Assembly: GCA_951813075.1 (NCBI GenBank)
Contig: OX638343.1
Span: forward strand, 1,585,999 to 1,649,998
Direction of reading: 5' to 3'
Length of the DNA stretch: 64,000 nt
Source of the DNA: Arenicellales bacterium
GTDB lineage: Bacteria; Pseudomonadota; Gammaproteobacteria; Arenicellales; JAJDZL01
The translations under genes and the position numbers were made by a program. This document shows, piece after piece, positions 28,098 to 35,904 of this stretch. The notes beneath the pieces are model-generated. The model was not told the origin of the DNA and did not search any database. It worked only from the letters and a program-made list of their open reading frames with translations. The stretch's first letter is position 1; each line of letters opens with the position of its first letter.

Positions 28098-28874
28098 CTA
28101 GAACTGGCTGAACTTCTTAACCGGCTGTTGTTCCTGTGACTGCATCAGTTTTTCAGCAAGAATCATATGGTCCAGCATAATCTGTCTGGACTGATTCCGG
28201 TCACCAACTTTTAACGCATGGATGAGATTCAACTGATGTTCCCTTCCTTCTCGCCATAGCTCAAAGTTCGGCGGTTCATACAATCGCCTTGTAATTGTCA
28301 CCTCAGCGAGCAAATTTGCCATGAAGCGCACAAAAAAACCCAACAACTTGTTGGAGGAATATTCAGCCAGTCGAGCATGAAATTTGAGTGACGATTGATG
28401 ATGATTCCTGTCTTCATCTGCAGTTTTTGGAGGCGTTTCATACTCTGTGGTAATGTCTTCAAGTTCTTGAATCTGCGTTTGATTCAATGTTCCTGCTAAA
28501 TTCGCGACGAGTTCAGGCTCTAGCTGTTTACGTAATTGATAGATATCTGAAATTGTTAAATTTCTGAAGTAAAAATAATTTGATAAAAGCGCCGAAGTGC
28601 GCTCTTCGGAAACTTCATGAACAAAGCAGCCACCACCTGGACCAGTCCGGGTCTTGACAAGACCTTGTGCTTCAAGAATTCGCATCGCTTCACGGATTGT
28701 GCCCCTTGAATTATTGAACTGTTTCATCAGTTCGGCTTCCGCCGGCAATCTATCCCCGGGGTTCATGCAATTCTCAACAACATATCCTTTAATCGCCTCA
28801 GCAACAAGAATTGGTCGGCTTTGACGCCGTTTTGAATTACTCTTGGTTTGCGATTGGGTGGTGGCAGATAACAT
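28098..28874 (-). CDS. GntR-family (FadR/FCD) transcriptional regulator
   Basis: 258 residues. The N-terminal winged helix-turn-helix spans about residues 25-90 (GDRLPAEAELMKQF, SRGTIREAMRILEAQGLV). It is followed by a helical FCD ligand-binding domain with candidate metal-binding histidines in FHARLAEY, HQLNLIHAL and LDHM. It is the last gene of the peptide-type ABC operon. Its ATG 28874 has AGGA about 8-10 nt upstream and overlaps the ATPase 3' end by 38 bp. It is a good candidate for the protein that binds the 32-bp palindrome at 34335-34366 ahead of the operon. The effector is probably a small organic acid or amino acid derivative (inference from the FCD family). Confidence 0.88.
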   Translation of the reverse strand: MLSATTQSQTKSNSKRRQSRPILVAEAIKGYVVENCMNPGDRLPAEAELMKQFNNSRGTIREAMRILEAQGLVKTRTGPGGGCFVHEVSEERTSALLSNYFYFRNLTISDIYQLRKQLEPELVANLAGTLNQTQIQELEDITTEYETPPKTADEDRNHHQSSLKFHARLAEYSSNKLLGFFVRFMANLLAEVTITRRLYEPPNFELWREGREHQLNLIHALKVGDRNQSRQIMLDHMILAEKLMQSQEQQPVKKFSQF

Positions 28875-29802
28875 AGTTCGAGTTTCCTGTCATTTGTCTT
28901 GGAGTTTGTAATTGAATACATTCGTTGGTCGAATAAGGGCATCTGGCCGCAAAACTACAGCCTTCAGGTGGATCTAATGGGTCTGGTAATTGTCCAATAC
29001 CTGATTCAGCAATTAGCGATTTGCCAATTTGTGGGGCACTGGATGCCAGTAACCTTGTATAGGGATGTCTGGGCTCCATCAATACTTGACTGCAATCACC
29101 GTACTCGACAATTTCACCAAAGTACATCACAGCAACTTGATCACAGAAAGCTTCGATTACGGCGAGATCATGACTAATGAATATATAGGTTAAGTCAAAT
29201 TCTTGCTTTATTTCTGTCAGTAACTCAATAATTTGTGCTTGTACAGACACATCTAGCGCCGATACCGGTTCGTCAAGAACTATCAGAGGCGACTGCGCCA
29301 ACAAGGCCCGCGCAATGCTGATGCGTTGCGCCTGTCCGCCAGAAAACTCATGCGGATAGCGTGCGAGGGAATCGACTGGTAACTTGACAGCATGAATGAT
29401 TTCAGCAATTGCTGCCTTTCTTTGAGCAGACGTGAGATTGTGAAGACAGCGTAAAGGCGTTTCAAGCGACCTGCCTACAGTCATTCTTGGATTCAGCGAA
29501 CTTATGGGGTCCTGGAAGACATATTGAATAGCACGCCCTCTTTGAACCGGGTCGAGCCGCTGAAGATTCTGATCGTTAATGATTATCTCACCCGCATCAG
29601 GTAACTGCAGACCAACCAGCATTCGTGCAAGTGTTGTTTTCCCGCAACCCGATTCGCCGATAACGCCAAGTGTCTGGCCTTTATGAACCGATAAGGAAAT
29701 TGCGCGAACAGCGCGCAGTTGTTGCTTGTTAAATCCGAACCATCCGCGGCTAATAGGAAATGCTTTGGAAATATTTCGGACTTCTAGAATTTGTTTGGTC
29801 AT
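28837..29802 (-). CDS. Peptide-type ABC transporter ATPase (OppF/DppF-like)
   Basis: 322 residues. Walker A GESGCGKTTLA near residue 52, Q-loop in QYVFQDPISSLNPRMT, signature SGGQAQRISIARALL near 155, Walker B LIVLDEPVSALDVS near 176, and the C-terminal OppF extension with cysteines (CSFAARCPYSTNECIQ) typical of oligopeptide ATPases. The open frame runs upstream to 30000, but ATG 29802 overlaps the preceding stop as ATGA and directly precedes the family start (TKQILEVRNISK). It works as a heterodimer with the ATPase half of the upstream fusion. Confidence 0.92.
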   Translation of the reverse strand: MTKQILEVRNISKAFPISRGWFGFNKQQLRAVRAISLSVHKGQTLGVIGESGCGKTTLARMLVGLQLPDAGEIIINDQNLQRLDPVQRGRAIQYVFQDPISSLNPRMTVGRSLETPLRCLHNLTSAQRKAAIAEIIHAVKLPVDSLARYPHEFSGGQAQRISIARALLAQSPLIVLDEPVSALDVSVQAQIIELLTEIKQEFDLTYIFISHDLAVIEAFCDQVAVMYFGEIVEYGDCSQVLMEPRHPYTRLLASSAPQIGKSLIAESGIGQLPDPLDPPEGCSFAARCPYSTNECIQLQTPRQMTGNSNYVICHHPIANQE

Positions 29803-31679
29803 GATTCCACTACGGGGAACAAACAACGAACCGATTGAGAGTCCATATCGACAATTTCCACCAACTGCTTTTGACAGACTGGTTGAACACGGCTGCACCG
29901 ATTGGCAAATGCACAGGCATTCAACGATTCGTGACCAGCCAGCGGCATACCTGCAATTGGCTGCAGGTTTTGACGACCTTGTCCAATTTGAGGACTGCAA
30001 GCCAGCAATCCCACAGTATACGGATGCTTCGGATGTTCGAGAATATCTAATGTCCTGCCCATCTCAACAATCTCACCAGCATACATCACCGCAACTCGAT
30101 CACAAATCTGCGCCATCACATTCAAATCATGTGAAATAAACAGTACGGATAATCCCCGCTGTTGTCTCAGATCATTCAGAATAGCCAGTATTTGAGCCTG
30201 AACAGTCACATCGAGTGCTGTAGTCGGCTCATCCGCTATGATTAGATCGGGATCATTGGCCAATGCCATTGCAATCCCGATTCGCTGTCTCATCCCGCCA
30301 GAGAGTTGATGTGGATAGGCTTCCATAACCCGTTCAGGATTTGGAATTCGAACTTCACCTAGCAGATGTTTTGCTCGATCAATAAATACTGAATTGGCAC
30401 CTCGACTGTGCGTCGACATGGCTTCTGTCAATTGCTGACCGATTCGATGCAGTGGATGCAGACTAGTTAACGGGTCCTGAAAAATGTACGCAACTCTCCG
30501 ACCGCGTATGGCTCGTACACTCTCATATGGCAAATTAATCAGTTCCTGATCTGAAATCCGGACGGACCCGGATACTACGACACCCGGTGGAGAAGCCACC
30601 AGACGCGTCAACGAAAGAGCGGTCACCGATTTGCCAGACCCACTTTCTCCTACCAGTCCGAGACACTCGCCAGAATTGATCGAAAAACTGACATCACGAA
30701 CCGCTTTGTTGACCACCTCACCAACTTCGAAGTTTGTCGACAGGTGATTGATTTCCATGACAGCATTATTGGCAGTACCGGCAATCGGTGGACTCTTTCT
30801 CAGGCTGTCGCTGACTCGGGTAAGCGGGGAAGGTTTTTCAAGTTGACCTTTGGCCAAACGTGGGTCCAATGCATCACGAATGCCATCTCCCAGCAGATTT
30901 ATTCCCATCACAATGAGAAATATCATGATTCCTGGAATTATTGATGTATGCGGATTGGTGATCAGCGCGGCTCGGGCTTCTCCCAGCATCGACCCCAGGT
31001 CTGCTTGGGGAGGTTGAGATCCCAGTCCCAGAAATGAAAGTCCCGCGGTTTCCAGAATCATCCAACCGACTGTGGTTGAAAACGCAATGATGATCACCGA
31101 AGCAACGTTTGGCAGCAGTTCAAAAACCAGAATGGAGATATTGCTTCGACCTGACAATCGGGCCGACTGAATAAAATCGGCTTGAGCGAGCGTAACTGCC
31201 ACACCACGAACATTTCGTGCAAAAAAAGGAATGTTCACAACGGCGACCGCGATGAGCGCGTTCAGCAGTCCCGGACCCAAAGCAGCGACAATTGCAAGTG
31301 CGAGGAGAATGTATGGAAATGCCATCAGGATGTCAACTGAACGCATAATCAAGGAGTCAGTCCGACCTCCCATATAGCCGGCTACAATGCCTAGCAAAGA
31401 ACCAAAAAATCCAGCGATAAACGCAGCTACAAACCCCACTGCAAGACTCAGTTGAGTTCCCCACAGAAGTCGTGAAAGAAGATCCCGGCCCAGATGATCT
31501 GTTCCCAATAAAGCATTATCGCTAAACGGTAAGAGAAAACGATTTGGGGTATCTATTTCATTCGGAGGAGCAAGTGGCAGCAGTGGAGTCAGAATTGCCA
31601 GCACAAAAATACTGAACAGCACGATAAGACCCAGACCAGCGAGACGGTTTCTGACGATTTTTCTTATAAAATCAATCAT
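29799..31679 (-). CDS. Fused permease-ATPase of a peptide-type ABC transporter (DppC-DppD fusion)
   Basis: A single 626-residue chain. Residues 1 to about 280 are a DppC-type permease with six membrane segments, the LLGTDHLGRDLLSRLLWG motif and FIQSARLSG-type coupling loop. After a short linker comes a DppD-type ATPase: Walker A GESGSGKSVTAL near 345, SGGMRQRIGIAMAL near 462, LIIADEPTTALDVT near 482 and the cysteine-containing tail NACAFANRCSRVQPVC. Start ATG 31679 overlaps the upstream permease stop (ATGA, 31676-31679); an in-frame start 9 codons earlier is less likely. There is no stop or frameshift between the two halves, so this is a true fusion, an arrangement known in some Opp/Dpp systems. 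Confidence 0.93.
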   Translation of the reverse strand: MIDFIRKIVRNRLAGLGLIVLFSIFVLAILTPLLPLAPPNEIDTPNRFLLPFSDNALLGTDHLGRDLLSRLLWGTQLSLAVGFVAAFIAGFFGSLLGIVAGYMGGRTDSLIMRSVDILMAFPYILLALAIVAALGPGLLNALIAVAVVNIPFFARNVRGVAVTLAQADFIQSARLSGRSNISILVFELLPNVASVIIIAFSTTVGWMILETAGLSFLGLGSQPPQADLGSMLGEARAALITNPHTSIIPGIMIFLIVMGINLLGDGIRDALDPRLAKGQLEKPSPLTRVSDSLRKSPPIAGTANNAVMEINHLSTNFEVGEVVNKAVRDVSFSINSGECLGLVGESGSGKSVTALSLTRLVASPPGVVVSGSVRISDQELINLPYESVRAIRGRRVAYIFQDPLTSLHPLHRIGQQLTEAMSTHSRGANSVFIDRAKHLLGEVRIPNPERVMEAYPHQLSGGMRQRIGIAMALANDPDLIIADEPTTALDVTVQAQILAILNDLRQQRGLSVLFISHDLNVMAQICDRVAVMYAGEIVEMGRTLDILEHPKHPYTVGLLACSPQIGQGRQNLQPIAGMPLAGHESLNACAFANRCSRVQPVCQKQLVEIVDMDSQSVRCLFPVVES

Positions 31680-32626
31680 CTTCTGGTAATTCTCGGATCG
31701 AGCCAAAGTTGCAGAACATCAACCGCCAAATTGAAAAATACATAACAGAACGCCACAAAAACAACACCGCCTTGCACCAGTAAAATATCTCTGGTAAGAA
31801 TTGCGTCAACCAACATTCTTCCAATACCTGGCCATTGAAAAACGATTTCGATGTAAACCGACCCGGATAGTACAAATCCAGCCTGCAAACCCAACACGGG
31901 AAGAATTGTGACAATTGCCGACCGAAAGGCATGACGCGTTATTACTCGAAACTCTTTAACGCCTTTGGCTCGAGCTGTCCTGATGTATTCAAGCCGCAAT
32001 ACTTCCAGCATGGTGGAACGAGACAGACGGGCAATCACTCCGGTAGCCACAAAGGAAAGCGCAAACGCTGGCATGATCAGATGACGCAAAAGGTCGACAA
32101 AATCTCCGCCGCCATATATTGCAAACATACCCGAAGCAGGCAGCCAGCGCAATTGCACAGTAAAGAATACGATCAGCATCATACCGAGAAAAAAGGACGG
32201 TACGGAAATTCCTATCAATACGGTAAACGTAATCAGCTTATCGCTGATTTCGTACTGTCTGGCAGCTGAGATCAATCCTGCCAGAATTCCAAAAAAAGAA
32301 CACAGCAAATACGCGGTGCCGGACAGTACAAGAGTGGCGTTGAAACGTTCGAGAATTTCATCTAGAACAGGTCTGTTCAACGAGAAAGAACGACCAAAAT
32401 CGCCTTGTGCAAGATTGCCGAGCCAGATCAAATATCGCTGCACCAGCGGTTTATCCAGGCCGAGTTTGGCATTCAGGTTGGCAACATTTTCAGGTGTCGC
32501 ATAAGATCCCAATATCGCCGTGGCTGGGTCACCTGGGATTAGCGACATGATGAGAAAAACGATGGCGGTGATTCCAATGAAAACTGGAATCATCGAGATA
32601 AGACGTCTTACTATATATCGCAACAT
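31676..32626 (-). CDS. Peptide-type ABC transporter permease (DppB-like)
   Basis: 316-residue inner-membrane protein with about six membrane segments. It opens MLRYIVRRLISMIPVFIGIT, has GDPA in the first periplasmic loop, and the LRLEYIRTARAKGVKE coupling loop. The latter contacts the ATPase. The end, QLWLDPRI, is typical of DppB. It starts 88 bp after the binding-protein stop, beyond a strong hairpin, and overlaps the fusion gene by 4 bp. Confidence 0.94.
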   Translation of the reverse strand: MLRYIVRRLISMIPVFIGITAIVFLIMSLIPGDPATAILGSYATPENVANLNAKLGLDKPLVQRYLIWLGNLAQGDFGRSFSLNRPVLDEILERFNATLVLSGTAYLLCSFFGILAGLISAARQYEISDKLITFTVLIGISVPSFFLGMMLIVFFTVQLRWLPASGMFAIYGGGDFVDLLRHLIMPAFALSFVATGVIARLSRSTMLEVLRLEYIRTARAKGVKEFRVITRHAFRSAIVTILPVLGLQAGFVLSGSVYIEIVFQWPGIGRMLVDAILTRDILLVQGGVVFVAFCYVFFNLAVDVLQLWLDPRITRR

Positions 32627-32650
32627 AGATGAACGCCCAATAATAGAATA

Positions 32651-32686
32651 AAACTACAGGACGAATAAAACATCGTCCTGTAGTTT
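32651..32686 (-). terminator. Hairpin between binding protein and permease genes
   Basis: A perfect 14-bp inverted repeat (AAACTACAGGACGA and its complement) with an 8-nt loop. On the minus strand a T-rich run follows. It probably acts as a partial terminator or mRNA-stabilising structure that keeps binding-protein mRNA more abundant than permease mRNA. Confidence 0.65.
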
Positions 32687-32714
32687 AATGGTTTTGACTA
32701 GAGGGTTTTGTGCT

Positions 32715-34292
32715 CTATTGTTTTGAAACGTCTTTCAACAGCAGCAGAAAAGACGGCTGCAACGAGAAGTTTTTAACTCTATTGCTGGTCACTGCATTTT
32801 GTTTCCAATTCGCCACGAATACCCAAGGCGCATCATCTTGAACAATTTCCTGCATTTCCCTATAGAGCCGTGCACGCTCTGCCTGGTCAACTGAAGAACG
32901 AGCCGCTTCAAGCAGTTCATCCACCATCGGGTTTGAGTAGTAACCTGAATTAAATCCACCCTTGTCCGGCCACGCATCGGTTCGAAGCGCAAGATACGGA
33001 AGAGTATCCGGGTCATTGGTCATCCATGCCATCTCAGCCATATCTGCTTTGCCTTCCAAACCGGGATTCACTTCACCCAGAAATGTATTCCATTCATATG
33101 TCTGAATTTCGACATCGAATCCGACCGCTGCAAGATCCGCTTGAATCGCAGTTCCCATAGCAACTGGATCTAGCATTCCAGAACCGCCTTGAGTGACATA
33201 GAAAGTCAGTTTCGCATCAGAAACGCCTGCTTCCTTCAACAGTGCTTTCGCTTTTTCCGGATCATATGGATAGGGTTCCAATTCGTCGTTATAAGCCCAA
33301 GCAAATGCTGGTGGAGTCGGACCTGCAGCAATAGCGGCAGTACCTTCTAGAACATCCTCAACGATTGCCTTCTTGTTGATCGCATAATTTGCAGCCTGTC
33401 TGACCAACTTGTTGGAGAATGGACCTTCTTTCGCATTCAGAATCAAGAACCAGACGTGAGGTCCTGCTTGTTCGACGATAGAGAAGTCGCTCCCTGAAAA
33501 CTGCGACAGGGAAACCGGTGGCACTTCTACCATCATGTCAATTCCGCCTGAAAGCATTTCCGCAACTCGCGTATTTCCATCGGTAATTGGTCGAAAAACC
33601 ACCGCTTCGGTACCTGCAGTACCATCCCAGTAGTTATCGTTGCGTGTTACGATAACGCTTTCGTTAGCCTTCCAAGACTCAAACTTGAATGCACCTGTAC
33701 CGACAGGATTGCGTCCGAAATCCTTGCCGCTTTCCTGAATGGCAGCAGGCGAAGCAATCAGACCTGTCGGATAGGCCAGGTTCGATAAAAATGGGGCATA
33801 GGGTGCGTTAAGCGTAAACTGAACGGTATCTGCGTCTACGGCTTCAACATTTTCTATAGCCGAAAAGAAAAACGATAGTGGAAAGGGCCCGGTATCGTGA
33901 TACGGATGATTCTCGTCCAGCATTCGGTCGAAGTTGAACTTGACGGCCTCGGCGTCAACCATTGTGCCATCATGGAACGCAACATCCGAACGAAGCTCAA
34001 ACGTATAAGTCTTACCGTCTTCACTAATCGTCCAACTATTGGCCAATGCCGGTTCAACTTCCAAAGTGCCATCTTTATAACGAACCAGACCGTCATAGAG
34101 ATTCATCAAAATTCGAAAATCATTGACTGCAGTAACTGTTGCTGGGTCCAAAGACTTAGGTTCTGCAATCTGTCCGACAACCAGCACGTTGTCAGCAGTT
34201 TGTGCAAATACGCCCATGCTAAACAATCCCAATGACAGTACCAACACAGACTTCGCTATTAAGGTACGAACTACCTGCGTAATCTTAAACAT
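32715..34292 (-). CDS. Extracellular solute-binding protein family 5 (peptide-type ABC)
   Basis: About 525 residues. A Sec signal peptide ends near SMGVFAQ. The mature part is SBP_bac_5: GQIAEPKSLDPATVTA at the start, YDGLVRYKDGTLEVEPALANSW, FHDGTMVDAEAVKFNFDR, NPVGTGAF and a long C-terminal peptide-binding lobe. It captures peptides or another small solute (nickel chelates or glutathione are alternatives) for the fused permease/ATPase system that follows. The frame starts at ATG 34307, but ATG 34292 has GGAAA upstream and gives a better signal peptide. The gene lies directly behind the 32-bp palindrome. Confidence 0.93.
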   Translation of the reverse strand: MFKITQVVRTLIAKSVLVLSLGLFSMGVFAQTADNVLVVGQIAEPKSLDPATVTAVNDFRILMNLYDGLVRYKDGTLEVEPALANSWTISEDGKTYTFELRSDVAFHDGTMVDAEAVKFNFDRMLDENHPYHDTGPFPLSFFFSAIENVEAVDADTVQFTLNAPYAPFLSNLAYPTGLIASPAAIQESGKDFGRNPVGTGAFKFESWKANESVIVTRNDNYWDGTAGTEAVVFRPITDGNTRVAEMLSGGIDMMVEVPPVSLSQFSGSDFSIVEQAGPHVWFLILNAKEGPFSNKLVRQAANYAINKKAIVEDVLEGTAAIAAGPTPPAFAWAYNDELEPYPYDPEKAKALLKEAGVSDAKLTFYVTQGGSGMLDPVAMGTAIQADLAAVGFDVEIQTYEWNTFLGEVNPGLEGKADMAEMAWMTNDPDTLPYLALRTDAWPDKGGFNSGYYSNPMVDELLEAARSSVDQAERARLYREMQEIVQDDAPWVFVANWKQNAVTSNRVKNFSLQPSFLLLLKDVSKQ

Positions 34293-34334
34293 AATATTTT
34301 TTTCCATTGATTGGGTAAATATTGACTCAAGTAT

Positions 34335-34366
34335 ATTTATTATGATAAATATTTATCATAATAAAT
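34335..34366. promoter_or_regulatory. 32-bp perfect palindrome, likely operator
   Basis: Two 16-bp arms (ATTTATTATGATAAAT and its reverse complement) meet with no spacer. The site lies midway between the divergent starts of the binding protein (34292) and the DUF1028 gene (34416), 42 and 49 bp from them. It is AT-rich and could extrude as a cruciform. The operon's own GntR/FCD regulator is the obvious candidate ligand. Confidence 0.65.
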
Positions 34367-34415
34367 TATAAATATCAAACTTAAATCACTTTACACAACG
34401 ACAAAGTATCGGACA

Positions 34416-35063
34416 ATGACATTTTCTATTCTCACTTTTGAACCAACGACGAAAACCTTGGCAGGTGCATCTGCGACAGGTAACTTATGTGTGGGTGGCT
34501 GGGTCTTGCGAGCTGATTCGTGCGCAGGGATTTCTGCATCTCAAGGAACCAGACCAAGCACTTTGTGGGGAGAAGATGTAATTGGTCAGATGGCTGATGG
34601 TGTTAATGCCGCTGATGCGGTTGTGAATGTCGTCGCAGCTGATGAAGGCAGAAACTACCGACAACTGGCCGCTCTGGACACCAAGGGGGTGGGAGGCATT
34701 TTCAGTGGTTCCGAAAATTTACCCGTTGTTGATCACATTGTTGAGACTAACTTGGTATTGGCGGGCAATATTCTGAAGAGTAATCGCGTACTTTCGACGA
34801 TGAAAAACAGGTTTACGAATTCATCCGGAGAAATTGCGAATCGACTAATCGACACACTGGAGGCAGGATTTGAAGTCGGTGGAGATCGTCGCGGATTAAT
34901 GTCCGCTTCTATTTTGATTGTGAATCAAGCACTCCCTCCTTTGTCGTTGAGAATTGATTATCACGAGGCGCCACTTCAAGCCTTACGCATACTATTGACC
35001 AAGACGCAGGAATTAGAATATCAAAATTGGTTAAGCCAATTGCCTACCAGAAGTCAATCTTAA
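34416..35063 (+). CDS. DUF1028 domain protein (Ntn-hydrolase-like)
   Basis: 215 residues. It begins MTFSILTFEPTTKTLAGASAT with VGGWVLRADSCAGISASQG, then GVGGIFSG and VVDHIVETNLVLAGNILKS: all characteristic of DUF1028, a family with an Ntn-hydrolase-like fold and unproven activity. It is shorter than the versions that carry an extra C-terminal peptidoglycan-binding domain. It is divergent from the peptide ABC operon and shares the palindromic region with it, so both are probably controlled together. A role in processing the transported compound is inference. No clear ribosome binding site precedes ATG 34416. Confidence 0.85.
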   Translation: MTFSILTFEPTTKTLAGASATGNLCVGGWVLRADSCAGISASQGTRPSTLWGEDVIGQMADGVNAADAVVNVVAADEGRNYRQLAALDTKGVGGIFSGSENLPVVDHIVETNLVLAGNILKSNRVLSTMKNRFTNSSGEIANRLIDTLEAGFEVGGDRRGLMSASILIVNQALPPLSLRIDYHEAPLQALRILLTKTQELEYQNWLSQLPTRSQS

Positions 35064-35092
35064 TTCAATTCTGAACTATTCAATTCACAATT

Positions 35093-35690
35093 TTACCTGT
35101 CACAAATAAATTCATTTTCAATGCAACTAGCAAGGCCAGCCAGAATTTCCTTTGTCAAAAATTTCTTTCCATGCCATAGAATTGATTGATCGGTATCATC
35201 AACCAATCGACTGCTCATCCTGAATTTCGCTGTGATTGCAGTAATGTCCCAAATTACTTCATCTGTAAACCCGGCATCCCTGACTGCCTGAAGGTCTGCG
35301 TCATCAACTTTCCATTTTTCATTGCAAACTTGCAGTAAATTCAAGCATCACCATCTGCCTGGGAGTAATCTCGGCTATAAGATAATTCGCTGCAAGCTGA
35401 TCGGTGACCTATGAGTTCTTGGCGCTAATGCGCAGTAATGCATCAGGAACAACAACACAGTCAATGCCGGTATTCTCTGCCGACCAAGCACCGGCAATCA
35501 TCTCCATGTCAGCTTTTGTCAGTCCATTTTACTTTTCCATAAGTACATCGTGAGCTTTAGTAAATGCTTGAATCGCTGTCGGTCGATGGGAAAGGGCAAT
35601 AAACACATTTGGAATGAATCCCACATGCCCCTGAATGGAAATCGCATGTTGACATCTTCGAGATTACGGAACGAGCGATCTATAGATAAC
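35093..35690 (-). pseudogene. Decayed AhpD-like peroxidase-related gene
   Basis: Reading the minus strand in pieces gives, in order, NLEDVNM, then in another frame GFIPNVFIALSHRPTAIQAF and AHDVLMEK, an in-frame TAA, NGLTKADMEMIAGAWSAENTG-IDCVV, a TAG after ISAKNS, VTDQLAANYLIAEITPRQMV, a frameshift, and EKWKVDDADLQAVRDAGFTD to the stop. Together these match the whole of a carboxymuconolactone decarboxylase/AhpD-type peroxidase-related protein (about 190 residues). At least two frameshifts and two stops interrupt it, and the CxxC active site is reduced to a single Cys. The intact 83-codon frame 35093-35344 is only its C-terminal fragment. Confidence 0.78.
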
Positions 35691-35712
35691 ACCCTGTCGG
35701 ATGCCCACTGGG

Positions 35713-35774
35713 CCAAGACTTTCTCACGCTAAAGACAGATATTGCTGCCCGAAATTAGCGTGAGAAAGTTTTGG
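35713..35774. repeat. Inverted repeat, 20-bp arms, 22-nt loop
   Basis: 35713-35732 and 35755-35774 pair over 20 bp with one G-T position. The core arm is CTTTCTCACGCTAA. It is too long and too widely looped for a typical terminator and lies between the pseudogene and the tandem operator units. It could be a terminator for either strand, the ends of a small mobile element, or a protein-binding site. Confidence 0.6.
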
Positions 35775-35782
35775 TTTCGGAC

Positions 35783-35866
35783 TGCAACGGCGTAAGTGCT
35801 TAAAGTTGTTATGCACTATCATCGTGCAACGGCGTAGGTGCATAAAGTTGTTATGCACTATAATCG
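35783..35866 (+). promoter_or_regulatory. Two tandem 42-bp units with palindromes, upstream of aapJ
   Basis: Units 35783-35824 and 35825-35866 are directly repeated with three differences. Each centres on an inverted repeat; in the second it is perfect (GTGCATAA, 5-nt spacer, TTATGCAC) and in the first one arm has GTGCTTAA. The second unit ends in TATAAT (35859-35864), a perfect -10 box, but no good -35 lies 17 nt before it. This looks like an activator- or repressor-controlled promoter for aapJQMP, about 40 bp before the aapJ start. Confidence 0.62.
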
Positions 35867-35904
35867 CCATCACTCAATTTTTTAATTTTTAACAGGAAAA
35901 GTTT

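Noticed and set aside
29799..30000. Upstream start at 30000 for the OppF-like ATPase
   Set aside because: The extra 66 residues overlap the fusion gene in another frame and do not resemble ABC ATPases; ATG 29802 fits.
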